Under the pieces are notes generated by a model. The model had not been told where the DNA came from and ran no database searches. It saw nothing but the letters and a program-made list of their open reading frames with translations. DNA of 64,000 bases from Pascua guehoae (Eukaryota; Basidiomycota; Tremellomycetes; Trichosporonales; Trichosporonaceae). The position numbers and the translations under genes were made by a program. Where the stretch lies: NCBI GenBank assembly GCA_001600415.1, contig BCJX01000008.1, positions 1,034,948 to 1,098,947 on the forward strand, read 5' to 3'. Positions 45,890 through 58,516 of the stretch are shown here, piece by piece (positions within the stretch are counted from its first letter, which is position 1; each line of letters starts with the position of its first letter).

Positions 45890-47701
45890 ATGAGCGCCGC
45901 TCTACGCAACCGCCGCGACCTCCGCCGCGACCTCCGTCCACGGCAGAGTGGTCCGTCCAGCGTCGAACCCCCCGTGGACCCAGAGCCGTCGTCGGTGGTT
46001 GAATCAAGTGGTGAGTTGTCTCCCCGTGCCGCTCGGGCGAGCTCGGTAACACCCCTCTGATGCACACGTCCTGACCAGACCCTCCAACCTCGGATCCAAC
46101 CTCGGACGTACAACCTCCAACCTCGGACCCGCCAACCTCCGACCCTGCTCCGACCACCCCTGCGCCAACCACTCCTGCGCCAACCTCTGACCCTGCTCCA
46201 ACCACTTCAGCCCCGCCGACCGAGGCACCTACCACAGCCCCGCCGACCGAGGCGCCGACTACAGCCCCGCCGACGACCCAAGAGCCAACGACCCCGCCCC
46301 CCTCCTCTCAACCCCCGACCCAACAACCGACCCAACCGCCTACCACGCAACCCCCGACCCAGGCTCCGACGACCCCGCCGCCCACCCAGGCACCCACCAC
46401 TCCGCCGCCCTCAAATGGGCCTACGACGGAGCAGCCCACCCAAGCACCCACCACCCAGCCTCCAACCCAAGGGCCATCGTGAGTTTGCACAGAGTATAGA
46501 GTGCTTGTGCGACGTGCGCGAACACGAGCGCGAGCGCAGCAAGGGGCGTTTGAAAGAAGCACCATTTTGTCTCATCGGACCCAGCCATCTCCTTCCCCCT
46601 GCATCTTGCCCCCTGCACACCTTTTTTGTTCTGCTCTATCGATAGACACATTCACGAACAGTGCAGCTGACACCGTGCAGGGACAATAACAGTGGGCCTG
46701 TCGTTGTGACGTCGACGACTATAACGACCCCAGACCAGCCCTCGCCCATCCCGCCGGTCACAAGCACGACCATTGTGCAGCCGGGCCAGTCTACCGACGG
46801 TATCACACCATCGCCGTCGATTCCTCCGGAGACGACCCTCACGTCGGCCAAGAGCATTACGACAACCAACAGCCGGGGCGAGACCATTACGACTGCACCG
46901 GCGACGTTTACGTCGACGGGTCTCACCACAGCTGCCGATGGCCAAGTGTTTACCGTCACAGTCGCCATTGTCAACCCGACCGGCAGCCTCGACTCTGGGT
47001 CGTCGGGTGGCTCGACGTCCAACTTTTTCAAGAACAAGGGCGCGGTCGCGGGCGTGTTTGTTGTTGTCGGTCTGGCCATTGTCGGTATTATCGGTGCCCT
47101 CAGTCTACTGTTTTACCGCCGCCGCCGCCGCCAGCGTCTGGACCGCGAGGTCACTGCTGCTGCGGTTGCGGCCTCGGCCGCGGCCAGTCGCTCACCCCTC
47201 GACGAAGAGGGCGACATGCACTCGTCTGGCCCGACGTCGGAATCGTACCCGTCCACCATGTCGCAGCCCATGGCGCAGTACAACCAGTACGCGACAACGT
47301 ATGGCGATGCGGGCGGCTACGACCCGTTTGCGCTCACTGGCGGTACGGCGGGTGCCGCCGCCGGCGGCTATGCCGGCTACCACGGCCAAGGCGCCGACGG
47401 CTACCACGGCCAGACTGGTGACGGCCAGTACGATTCGCTGGACCCGAGCGGAACCGGCTACTTTTACGACGCCCAGGGGTACGAGGGCGGCGGCTACACG
47501 GACGACCCGTACGGCGCGCCGCACCCGGCGTACGGCCAGGGCGGCGCCGGCCAGGCAATCTACCACGACGGTGGTTACGAGGACCCGTACAACAATGCGT
47601 ACAGCGGTGGCGAGGGCAGCATTGACACGCCGCTCGAGCGACCAGACCCGTTGCATGTGACCAACCCGAGCACGACATCGGGTGACTTGCCAAAGTCGTA
47701 A
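45890..47701 (+). CDS. Single-pass membrane protein with Ser/Thr/Pro-rich ectodomain (Mid2-like layout)
   Basis: Three exons: MSAALRNRRDLRRDLRPRQS to VVESS, then a Pro/Thr/Ser mucin-like repeat region (APTTPAPTSDPAPTTSAPPT, APTTPPPTQAPTTPPPS), then DNNSGPVVVTSTTITT onward. One membrane helix, GAVAGVFVVVGLAIVGIIGA, is followed by the stop-transfer FYRRRRRQRLDR. The cytosolic tail is Gly/Tyr-rich (GYAGYHGQGADGYHGQTGDG). This is the plan of fungal wall-stress sensors of the Wsc/Mid2 type, but there is no cysteine-rich domain. No classical signal peptide is visible; an upstream exon may be missing, or the helix acts as anchor. Introns near 46012-46078 and 46479-46680. Confidence 0.78.
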
Positions 47702-50299
47702 ACGGCCACGGACGGACACTGTTCGCAACGGCCTGCCTCGCGAGCCTCACGACTCCCTCGCGACTGCCTCGCATTGCTATCCCGACTCTCGCACCCCCCA
47801 ACCCTGTTGACACGACCTCTACGTACGGAACATTTAGTCTGCCCCGCAGAGAAAACACGTCTACGGCCGCCCGCGGCCTCTGGACCTCACGGTCGCTATC
47901 GGATTGATTCCACCACACTCGGCGCATGCGCCAGCACTTTATAGACACATTCATTTCCCTCGCTCTTTGACTACATGTAGCTTGGTTCGGCATGGACATG
48001 CACGTTTGCCACGAGCGACGAGCGCCGAGCCGCCGAGCGAAGCGAGGCGCGAGGCGCGAGACTTGGGTGGTGCTACAGTTGGACTCTTGTTCAGTTTGCT
48101 CGGCGCCAGACTCGAGGTGGTGCTACAGTTGGACTCTTGTGCAGTTTGCTCAGCTCAAGGCACTGGTGCCAGAGCAGGACCGAGTGCGCTATCGAACGTG
48201 CTTGGAGCAGTCCGACGTGCACTCTAGCCCGTGCTGCAGTCCGTGCTGCAGTCTGTGCTGCAGCCCGTGGCAGCCCGTGTAGCAGTCCGTGTGAGGCGCC
48301 GGCCCGAGCGCGGCCAGCACGGTGAGCCCATCGGACAATACTGGAGCGCAATCGCTCGGCGCAATGGGAAGCGGAAGCGAAAGCGAGCCGCGAGCGAGCC
48401 GCGAAAGTGAGCGGCGAGACCGAGCCGCAAAAGCGGTGTTGGGAAGACGTCAGCCAGATCTGGCGCTCTGGCAGTGGCACCAGGCTCGCGGCGAGTCGTC
48501 CGTGCGATCTGGGATCATTTCATCGAGCTCGAGCAGTCTGGAGCAGTCGTGAGCCGCGCTTGGCATCTGGCTCAAGTAGTACAGCAGTCAACCTGACAGA
48601 GAGCCGACGGCCACAGACAGGCCTCTTGTGTGGCATGTGGCAGTCGAGACGCCCTCGGGTCGTTGGGAACCGACGTGCCGCGGCGGGAATGCGGAATGTG
48701 GATCGGTGGGCTGGGCACATGACCGTGCGTACCGATATACCGTGCTGTGCCTGCAGAGCCAGAGTGCAAAGAAGCCGGGGATCTTGCTCTGGGTCTGGGG
48801 TCTGAGTGTGGCTCTAGCGATCTAGCACCGGCTCTGGTTCTGGGTCTGGCTCGGCTGGTTCTGACTCTGGCGCATGAGCCCGCAGCACGTCCGTTGGCTC
48901 TGGGCGTGAATATCTCCGGCATTCCATGTCGAGCCAGATCGCCCAGAGCATACACAGTACAGTATGTGGGTGCAAGGCAAAGCATTGTAGTTTTTCCCTA
49001 ATCGTAGCTGGTCGTACCTAGCAACATAGCCATATGGTCATATCATGGTCATGGTCATGGTCATAGTCATATGGCCACAGTCGCATAGTCGCATAGTCAT
49101 ATCAACCCCACGTGCGCGGTCAGCGATACGTGCCCCCACGCGGCTGGTGTATACTACTGTACAGTATGTACATGGACGCTACTCTCGCCTCGAGCACTCT
49201 CCCTACCTCGCCCACTGGCTGGCCACTGCGGTGGCCGACGCGGCGTGACATGGGACATGACACCTGGGACATGGGACGGGGACACGAGGGACATGAAGTG
49301 GCGCGCCGTGGCTGGAACAGGAGTACTGTGGCGTGGCGTGGCGCGCGGTGTGTGGCGGGGTGGCGTGGTGGCGTGGTGGCGGAGTGGAGCCGGCCTCATT
49401 GGTGTGGTAACGACTAAGGGGGAGAGAGGGAGGAGGTGTGTGCCGTGTCTCGCCCTTGGAGTAGCGCAGTTGTCGGTTCAGAGGCTGGGGGTTGCACTGG
49501 GCGATAGGGGTTGGGCATCAGTCTTGAACGTGTATCGACTGCAGTGGATAGCAGACGGTGGGGGCAAGTACAGTATACATAGGCTATAGGTTGCAGGCTG
49601 CTGGCTACAGAGTTGCAGGCTACAGAGTGCTGGCTACAGGCGCAAGCTACTGTACATGCGCAGGCTACAGGCGCAGACCACAGGCGCAGGCCACAGGCAT
49701 ACGGCCACAGTCTACCGCCAGTACCGCAGTGTTCCCAGTGGACGTCTCAGCAGCAATCTGGCCATCGGGCGATCGTCGGCAGCCAGAATAGCCCCAGCCT
49801 GCAGCTCGCACCCAACGATTGCGTCCATTACACCATGTGCCACATGCCAGTCAGTAGCCAGTGGCAGTGGCCGACTCGACGCGCGCCGCACCCGCCCAAT
49901 TGCCCGACATTGGCCAGTGGCCAGTGGCCCATTCGGCAGTCGGCATCTACCGGCCTCGCCCGTGCCTAGGTCACCGTGTCCCGGACCTTGCACCTGCACC
50001 CAGTACCAGCACCCACCACCCAGCAGGCAGCAGGCAGCCGACCTCCACCCTCGACCCCGCCGTGTTTCCGTCCAGGTTCCGACACGAGATACCGAGCACG
50101 GTCAACTGACGATAGCGGCGGGCTCTTGCGCTCACTTGCTCGCTTGCTCACTTGCACTTGCTCACCAGCCTGTTGACCTGCACTTGAACTTGATCGCCTA
50201 CACTTGACGTTCATCTCCAACGACCTCGACCGCGACCGCGACCTCGGACTCGCATCCCATCCCCCACCCCCACCGTACCGTTACACGCTCCGCTCGACC
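47702..50299. other. Gene-poor, repeat-rich region
   Basis: 2.6 kb without a convincing gene. Holds a 50-bp duplication (48066-48152), CTGCAGYCCGTG runs at 48230-48300, CATATGGTCATR words at 49030-49110, and GGCTACAGGCGCAG words at 49600-49700. Confidence 0.5.
48066..48152 (+). repeat. 50-bp-period duplication
   Basis: GTGGTGCTACAGTTGGACTC recurs exactly 50 bp downstream, with the next 15 bases nearly identical. Confidence 0.85.
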
Positions 50300-51593
50300 A
50301 TGTCCGTCGCTGCCGCACCCTACGACGCCGTCGTCCTCGGCGCAGGCAGTACGTCCCCTCCCGTGCCCTAACACGATACTGACCTCGTCTTTCTCGTCTA
50401 CACTGCCTCATTAAACATGTTGGTCGACTCACTGTGTCCACTTTGACATCCACTCCTCTTCCACTTGGACGCGTGATATCCTCTGGGCTCGTGGGGTGAT
50501 ATTTATGTCGATATCCATGTGAATGTCCCGCTCGCAATCTCGCCTGCTCGCATGCAAACCCGCACGCCGGACGCCGCACTCCCCCCTCCCCGCCCACTCG
50601 CCCGCTCTCGAACCCGCTCGCCCGCTCACAACACTCGCACGCCCACTACGCTCAACAAACTCCCACTTCCGCTCGCCCACTACGCTGGCCACTCGCCCGC
50701 TCGCTACGCTCGCGACTCGCGGTTCGCGGCACGCAGTCCTCGGCCTAGCCACCGCCGACGCCCTCTCCTCGGCCGGCCTCCGCGTGGCCGTCCTCGCGCG
50801 CGACCTCCCAGAGGACACGGACAGTGCCGCCTTTGCGAGCCCGTGGGCTGTGAGTTGCAAGGGGGGGGGGGTGAATGGGGTTTGGGGGGGNNNNNNNNNN
50901 NNNNNNNNNNNNNNNNNNNNNNNNNNNNNNNNNNNNNNNGGAGTTGGGATGGTTGGGGGGGACTGGACGGCGGGGGGGGGATGGTTGGGGGGGACTGGAC
51001 AGTGGTGGGTGAGCGGTAGTGGGTTGGCGGTGGTGGGACTGGACGGTGGTGGATGCCGTGTACGATGGGGACTGGGCACTGGGCACTGGGCACTGGGCAC
51101 TGGGGACTGGGGACTGGGAACTGGGGACTGGGAACTGGGAACTGGGAACTGGGCACTGGGGACGCACTGGGCACTGGGAACTGGGAACTGGGCACTGGGC
51201 ACTGGGAACTGGGCACTGGGCACTGGGCACTGGGCACTGGGCACTGGGCACTGGGAACTGGGCACTGGGGACGACGGGGACGACGGGGTGGACGGCCAGA
51301 CGAGGAACGGCCGGTAGCGGGTGGGTTGCGCGTCGGGGTGGACGAGGTAGACTCACCCGGGCCAGAGCGCGCGGCGGGGACGGCGTGACGGAGACACCCC
51401 ACCCCCGAGAGGTCCGGGCCAGAAGGGGGCCCGGCCCGTGTGCGCGTACCGGCTGAGCGGTTGTCACGAGATGACTGAGGCGAGGTTAGGGTCACTCGCT
51501 GTGGAGCAGCCCAGACGGGGTCGGGGACGGACGCGGAGGGGTGTGGGTGGGGGAGCACGGGACGCGGACTGGGATGGGGAGGGCGGACGAGGA

Positions 51594-51625
<32 letters not shown>

Positions 51626-54245
51626 AGGGCAGACGGAGACGGCGGCGGGGACTTGACGGGGACGCGACCCTGACTGGACTCGTCGAGGTCCAAACCCCAC
51701 CCGTGTGCTCGCTACCCAATTCGTCCACACTCTACACTACTCGCAAATACTGACGCGCTCCTCACGCCTCCGACTTATCTCGACGGTACGCATCTGCTCC
51801 TGCTCGTCAACTCGTGCCGTCCGCTCCTCTACTGCTCGCCACTCGTGGCTTTCATACCACGCCACGCTTCCGTCTCTGCGACACACCACTCCTCTGTTTG
51901 CTCCGCACGACTACCGCTTGACACTGCTCCGCTGCACTGCACTGTGCTCGCTCACTCAACTCGACTCGCTCCACACTCGTCGGTTCGCTCGGCACTACCC
52001 CGCTCGCTCAACTCCACTCCTCTCGCCCACTCCGCTCGCTCCACGCCCCTCCGCTCCCGCTCGCGTCACAGGGCGCCAACTGGTCCTCATTCGCCGCCAA
52101 CCCCGCCGAACGGCGGCGCGACACGCTCACGTTCGAGACGCTCGGCCGCCTCGCAGAGTCGCACCCGAGCCTCGTGCGGAGGCACAAGTTTGTCTACGTC
52201 TGGAACGAGGATGCGGGGTATTCGAGCCCGTGGTACAAGGATCTCGTGTTTGATGTGAGTTGTGGGGTGGCCGGGGGGGTGGGGCGGGGTGTGTATGTGT
52301 GTGCATACTGGGGAAGAGGTGGGGGGGGGGGGGGGGGGGTTTTGGGGGGAAGCGAGGTTGGTTCGGTGGGCTCGGGGGCCTGGTGATTTTGTTGAGGGTT
52401 CTCCGGTAGGCTTGGGCGGACTAGGACTGGGACTGGGTTGGGGTACGTTTGTACATGGTCTAGACGGCTGTGGGTTCGGGCTGGATGGGCGTACGGGTGC
52501 TGCCGATGCCTGGACGCTTGGGTACGACAGGCGGTTCCGAGTTGGAGGGAGGGGTAGCTCGAGGAGCACTGTGTGCGTAATCCGGAAACGGGTGCTGCTG
52601 AGAGGGAACCGCTGAGAAGGGGGGGAGGGGGGGAAGGGAGAAGGGCTATATCTAGGGGAGATGGGGGTGGACGGGAGGAGGTCGCCAAGCCGAAGGAGAG
52701 GGCGAGGGAGAGGGTACGGAGTGCATAACGACGAGGCGTGGAAATGTTGGAAATGGGGGTTACAGAGGACGCGTTGGTCGTGACAAGGCGAGCTCAGATG
52801 CGATATTGATGGCGAGGGGTGGCTTGTTGCTCTCGAGTGCCGCTCGAGTCGTAAGCATGAACCCACTTGGTATCACTGTTTGCCCCGACGTTGTGCCGAC
52901 GGGATCACATGGTGCGATGCCGCAGTTGTATCTGCGACGTTGCCTCCTCGACGCTGTGTTTTCCTTGCGTTGTGGCAAGTTGTGTCTTCCGTTGTCCGTT
53001 TGGGCGCTTCCCGTTCGATCGCTTCAGTCTGAGGGTCACTGCTGTCCACCTGAGGCTCGCTACGTACAGCCTCACTGTGCGCAGTCTCATTGTATAGCAG
53101 CGTGCGTCTGAGTTGCCATGTCCCTCAAGCGCTTGTGGCTGCACCGCTTGACACCACATCCTCTGGACTCGTTGATTCGCGTCGATACTCCACTCCACCC
53201 TCCCCGCCTCATTCCCACGTTTCACTCCCCACGCTGTCCCTTTCTTCGCCGTCAGCTCCCCATCCCCCCGCTAACACCCAGTTCCGCCCCCTCCAGCCCT
53301 CCGAGCTCCCCCCCGGCTTCTCGGGCGGCGTGACATTCGGCTCGTACACGCTCAACCCGCCGCGCCTGACGGCCTACCTCGCCTCGCGCCTGCGCTCGCG
53401 GGGTGTCCCGATTGTGCGCCGTCGCGTCGCGTCGCTGTCCGAGGCGGCCGTGGCGTTTGGGCGCGCGCGCCTCGTGGTCAACGCGACGGGTCTGGGCGCC
53501 AAGACGCTCCTGGGCGTCGAGGACCCCAAGGTCCACCCCGTACGCGGGCAGACGGTCCTGGTGCGCGCACCGGGAATCACGACATGCTACGGCGTGCGCG
53601 ACAAGAACATGGTCCCTGGTGAAGCGACATACATTATCCCCCGCCCCGGGAGCGACGGCTGCGTCATTGTCGGCGGGACAAACCTCAAGGACGACTATTC
53701 GACCCTGCCCCGCCCCGAAACGGCCAAGCGGATTCTCCAAAAGGCACACAAGCTGTGTCCCGAGCTCGCGCCGCGCGGTGGGTCCTGGGAGGACATTGAG
53801 GTCGTCAGCCACAATGTCGGCCTGCGCCCGTCGCGCGACGGTGGCATTCGCCTCGAAGTCGAAGAGATCGACCTCAAGGCGGACGGGCTTACACCCGAGG
53901 CCGGGCGCGCGGCCACCGGCAAGGTCGGCGTGTTGCACTGCTATGGTATCGGGCCTGCGGGGTGAGTCTGGAGTTGGGCCGGGGGGGAGGGAGAGGGGGG
54001 GTGATGACGCTGTGTGGGCTGGGGTGCCGCACACTTGGGATTAGAGTGATGAGCTACGTCTATTCCTTCGCGGGGGAAACGCGACTCACACCCCATTGCC
54101 AACCCCATGCGCATCTCACAAACACCACATCGACACCCACGATCCGCAACCGCTGACGCCCAGATACCAGGCCTCGTTTGGTGTCGCCGACGAGGCAAAG
54201 GAGCTCGCACTGGCCTACCTCGCCCGGAACAAGGCCAAACTCTAG
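50300..54245 (+). CDS. DAO1: D-amino acid oxidase, peroxisomal, with very large introns
   Basis: FAD enzyme that oxidises D-amino acids to keto acids, ammonia and H2O2. Five exons (50300-50348, 50737-50849, 52072-52254, 53282-53961, 54164-54245) total 1,107 nt, 368 residues, in frame throughout. The dinucleotide loop [13 protein letters not shown] is formed across intron 1. Then [96 protein letters not shown] (substrate-binding Arg) and [15 protein letters not shown]. It ends AKL, a type-1 peroxisome signal. Introns 2 (1,222 nt) and 3 (1,027 nt) are far longer than others here. Intron 2 holds a 49-N gap and a minisatellite. Confidence 0.94.
50891..50939. other. Assembly gap (49 N) in DAO intron 2
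   Basis: Unresolved bases flanked by G-rich tracts; true length unknown. Confidence 0.95.
51067..51270 (+). repeat. 7-bp minisatellite (GGGCACT)n in DAO intron 2
   Basis: About 29 heptamers of ACTGGGC with ACTGGGA and ACTGGGG variants. Confidence 0.95.
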
Positions 54246-55794
54246 CCCAGAGCTGAGTCGCAGTCGAGTGACCAGCCTCGGGACATGAATATTACTACAA
54301 TCTACAGTGGTCTCAAGTTGGGACCGTCCTGGGATTGCGCGTGTGCAGCACCAATGCCCAGGGGAAGAGAAATCAATAGTAGAAATCGTTCATGCAATAG
54401 TTGTGGTATTGTCGTATTTCTAGCCTTCTATGGTGAGCTCGGAAGGGTGCCGCACAAAGGGCCAGCCCAAGGACGTTGAGCACACTGCGCGACGGCAAAA
54501 ATACGGCATGGCGTCGCTGTCCATGGCCCGTCCGTCCTCATGTATGGCGACTAGAGATCACTCCCAAAAGTCTTTCCACAACGCCGTTCTTGTTGTAGAC
54601 GACGTTGCAGAGTAGGGATACGATCGCGCGGCGAGGCTATTCAAGTACTAGATGATGCGGACAATCTAGAGGCCGACGCAGCCGACCCTCTACTATCTCG
54701 GATTTAACCGTTTTTCTCACTGTACGGCCCGGTTTTCAGTCAACTAGTTTACAAAGCTGTGGGTGGTACACCCATGCTATGAGTTAGAGTTGCTCACGGC
54801 ACATGAAAAATACAAATGATATCTTCTTCACATCTCCAAGTGCTGAGATAACAGACTGATAGACTCGAACAGGCGTACAAATCTTGAGCCAAATGCTCAC
54901 TGTGGCACTTGGCTGCCGGTCGAGCAAGTAATATCTCTTGCAGGGCATGCCTAATTCTGTCTTTCAAGAATCGCATTCACCATATGAAATTCGAGCCATC
55001 ACAGCCTTAAGATTGATGCATCATTACAGAAAGTTGTCGAGTAAACTTGAGTCGGAATTGTGCTGCTAGCAAAGAAATAAAAAAAATAACAATAAAAAAA
55101 TCAAAAAAACCCCCCCCGCATTTGGAAAGGACTTGTGGTAGGGATCCGTAGTATGAACAACTCGCCCGAGTATTTCTGTCTTCGAAAGAATACGGTAATC
55201 GTCGCGTGCTGCAAGGGGCACACACTCGACCGGATGCGGTGCATAGTGACAGGGCTTGCGTAACCACTATTCATCGTTTAGATCGCAGGCAGGCAGGCAA
55301 GCAAGCAGGCCAGCAGGCAAGCAGACTCTCCCCAGCTGCGCCTCGGCGTCAACTTTCCTGTGCGCTCCGAGCCACAGCCTGGCTATCGACACCCTGTGGC
55401 TCCAGCTGCACCTCACACCGCCCCAGCTGTAACCACCCTGCCACCGACCGCCGCGCATCTCGAGCCAGACACCACTTTGTATGCTGTCAGACTGCGTGTA
55501 TGTCAGGACGCACCTCTCTTCTCATCAATGACATCATGCCTGTCCTCCTCTGGGAGGCTAGTGATATGCGGCTTGATTTCCGTGTCCCAAGCATGGGCTT
55601 TTAACTGCCCCCCCACGTCCTCACGTTGTTTCTTCCCTCCATACCACCAAACGACTCTCACCCACAGCCAACACAACGAAAAGTGCGTCCTCAGCCTCAT
55701 CCAAACGTTTGCTGCGCTCTTGCGCTTGCTGCCCTCTCTTTCGCTCTCGCTTCCCCCTCTGTTGTGCTCGCTACCCTCACCCTCGCCACCACTC
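54246..55794. other. Intergenic region
   Basis: No gene recognised. Relatively AT-rich at 54600-55110 with A-runs and a C8 run near 55110. A GCAGGCAAGCAG-type low-complexity patch lies at 55285-55325. Confidence 0.5.
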
Positions 55795-56304
55795 ATGCTT
55801 GCTGCCCCCGTACCACTTGAGCGCTCTTTATTGACATTGCCACATTGCCACCAGGCTCACCCGCACAGTGTCCATCTGGAAAAAACTTGCCCAGCGACCG
55901 GCTCCGTAGCCGTGCGACTGCCCAAGCGTCGCTCAACAAAGTCGCTCCGGACGACCACAATCGCTACCAATTCCTCCTGGCCCAACTCCTTGCCAACGAC
56001 GGCCGCACGCCCACCCTCATGGGTCCCACCCCTCATGGGTGGGTGTCTGCAATGTGCTTCAAGGTATGTCATCACCTGTTTCAGTCTCAGTAGCACCTGT
56101 ACTGACTCCCACAGCGCCGCTGGGTGAGCACTACTGTTGCCCTGCATACTGACTATCCAGTACACCAAAGAGGAGAAGCAGATGTGGTACACAATGGCTG
56201 TGCACTACCGAGTGGAGCTCCGGGGCGACCTTGTGGCGGTCGGCAAGACATTCTTTACTGACCAGTACATCCTTGGTCAGTACACTCCGCGCAACAGGGC
56301 CTGA
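55795..56304 (+). CDS. Small hypothetical protein (tentative multi-exon model)
   Basis: Not recognised. The 3' part is the best supported: exon ending LANDGRTPTLMGPTPHGW, VSAMCFK, intron from 56065, a 9-nt exon RRW, a 38-nt intron, then YTKEEKQMWYTMAVHYRVEL, RGDLVAVGKTFFTDQYILGQ and a stop at 56302. The 5' end is a guess: MLAAP, an intron 55810 to about 55874, then CPSGKNLPSDRLRS, which keeps the frame. About 120 residues. No signal peptide or membrane helix. Confidence 0.42.
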
Positions 56305-56911
56305 GCGCCAAAGCCCGCGGGGCAAGTGGGTGGTGGCGGTTGGTTGGTGGGCAGTTGAGGTGGTGGTTAGTGGGTAGAGTAGTGCTCGGCTCGCGGCCGC
56401 GCTGGAGAGGGGACATGGGACATGAGTTTCTTGTTTCATGTTACATAGTGCTTGTCATCTAGCTGCCAGTGGTGAGGATGTTGCAGGGGGGTTGAATGGC
56501 GACAAGGCGCATGACCACGCCCTGAAGCCGAAGAAGCAACCAGTTTGCCACTTTGCCACTTGGATCACCACCAATACCACATCCTCTTGTTCCTTGTTCA
56601 CCACCCTGCTCTCCTCGACTATCCTCACAACGACGACGCGCACCTCGACCACCCCAGCTCGACCACCCCAACTTGACCCACATCAGCCACCCTCCCCTCC
56701 ACACCCCCATCCCCCCACCGTTGCACGCACGCGCGCTCGGGGTCGCTCACCATGGGCAACCCCTCTTGGCCTCTTGCAAGTGCTCGCGCGCGCAAACGGT
56801 CCTCTTGAAAGGTGCTCGCGCGCTCGAGCCCGATAGCCCCTCTTACGAGGTGTTCTCGCGCCCGACACGATGCCTCGCCCGCACGGACCGGGCATGGCTC
56901 CAAGCGCAGCG
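56305..56911. other. Intergenic region
   Basis: No gene. 56570-56880 is C-rich with GCTCGCGCG words; nothing recognised. Confidence 0.5.
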
Positions 56912-56993
56912 GCCTGGTTATATCAGTCGGTAGATAGTTTGACTCTTACCACAGTAGATCAAAATGTCATGGGTTCGAGCCCCATACTAGGCT
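56912..56993 (+). tRNA. tRNA-Lys(CTT) with a 9-nt intron
   Basis: Acceptor GCCTGGT pairs with ACTAGGC. Anticodon stem TTTGA pairs with TCAAA. Loop CTCTTA gives anticodon CTT, with a 9-nt insert CCACAGTAG after position 37. T-arm ATGGG-TTCGAGC-CCCAT is perfect. A T4 run lies about 20 bp downstream. Confidence 0.9.
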
Positions 56994-58516
56994 TGCCACG
57001 GGTTCAAGGGTTCCTTTTGCTGCTGCGTGTATGGTACCATGTATTGGGCCGGAGGGTAAGAGGGTAAGAGGGTGCGCGGAAGAGGTTGGGGGTATGGCAA
57101 GGGGGTATGGCAAGGTCTCGAGAGTCGGGGGTCTCGTCCGTCGTGATTGTAAGACGCGACGACGCCCTGTAGTGAGTCTGCAGGAACCTGTTTGCACAAT
57201 CATGCACAGTTTAGCCAGAGGCGACAGCCCCTCACACCCCATAGCCATCTAGGGAATACCCTTGCGGTATATGCTCCCTGCTTCAACTCGTGCACCACGG
57301 TTCCAGTCCACATGCCATATTGCCTGCCTTGCATTCAGACATGCCAGCCCCCAGCAGCTGATCCCCAGCGATTGCGTCGACCTCTTGTACATACCCCCCG
57401 GTATTCGACAACCAAGCCGATGGATCTCGTACCAGCCCAGTCATCAGGGCCATCACCGCGTCAAGGCCACCATTTTGATACGCCGGTGTTGTACCGTCCC
57501 ACGCTCATCTGCGGGGCCAGACGTGGACGCCGGGTACGGTGTGCAACGTGAGATTGAAGCGCAAAGACACGAGAAATGGGACATGGAGACGGGTTGCAAG
57601 GACCGATACCGCCTTGCTGGCTATAGCCTCGGCGGCTGCCCGCTGCTGGCTGGACATGGGCGCCTGGGGATGTCATCTCGGCCTCGGCGTCCGTCTCCGT
57701 CTCCCGTCTCCCGTCGGCTGTTTCCCCTCTCCTGTCCCCCGTCCCCCGTCCCCCGTCCCCCGTCCCCCGTCCCCCGTCCCCCGTCCCCCGTCCCCCGTCC
57801 CCCGTCCCCATCTCCGTCTCCCCCCGTCTTCCAGTCCGCGTTGTCGGGCTGCCTGTATGGATGCCCAAGTACCAGCGCCAAGCTTGCCGCGGCCTCGAAC
57901 GTTTGTGGCAACTGAGACCAAAGACATGCGGCGGCTGGGCTCTTGACCTTGCTCTTGCACTTGGGCTCTTGACCTATCGAGCTGGTCGGTCGCGTTACAT
58001 GTCCCTCTCGTGTGGGAGTAGCTTGGTGTCCCGGATCAACCCTTCACAGCTCCCTTGCCGGAGGAGTAACTTGGTCCCCGGTGAACTGTTTCAAAGCTTT
58101 CAGAGTTCAAAGCTGTCAGAGCAAGCAGGTCGGCTGGTGGACCATAAAGGCTCCAGAAGATCATCCCGTGTCCAACCAAGTCCATGAAGCCGAGTTGTTG
58201 CCAGGGTGCCCACCGAGTACCACTCGGCGGCGGTGTCTGTTGGATGAGTTGTTGATTCAAGTGCCCCGTCGTGGACTCTCTCAGGTGGGAGTGCCGTGTG
58301 CGGAACGTGGCCACACTCCGTAATACTCCTTGCGATCCGTCAGTGAGCGGCGGCACCCCAGCGACACCCTTGCAAACACGTTAGCACTGTCCGGGCGGAC
58401 CAGGTCCGCGCACTCCCGCACGCGCACCCACACGCGTCCACGCGCCCTTCCGCTCTCGTGCAGGAAAATGCATAGTATACACGATCTCGCGGCCCGCTCT
58501 GCTGTCGCACTGTCGT
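56994..58516. other. Intergenic region with minisatellite
   Basis: No credible gene. Contains the GTCCCCC repeat at 57734-57809; open frames through it are translated repeat. Confidence 0.5.
57734..57809 (+). repeat. 7-bp minisatellite (GTCCCCC)n
   Basis: About ten near-perfect heptamers. Confidence 0.95.

Noticed and set aside
50429..51693. Long frames of repeated Pro-Ser-Ala-Gln or Gly-Thr-Gly over DAO introns 1-2
   Set aside because: They are translations of the GGGCACT minisatellite and cross the N gap.
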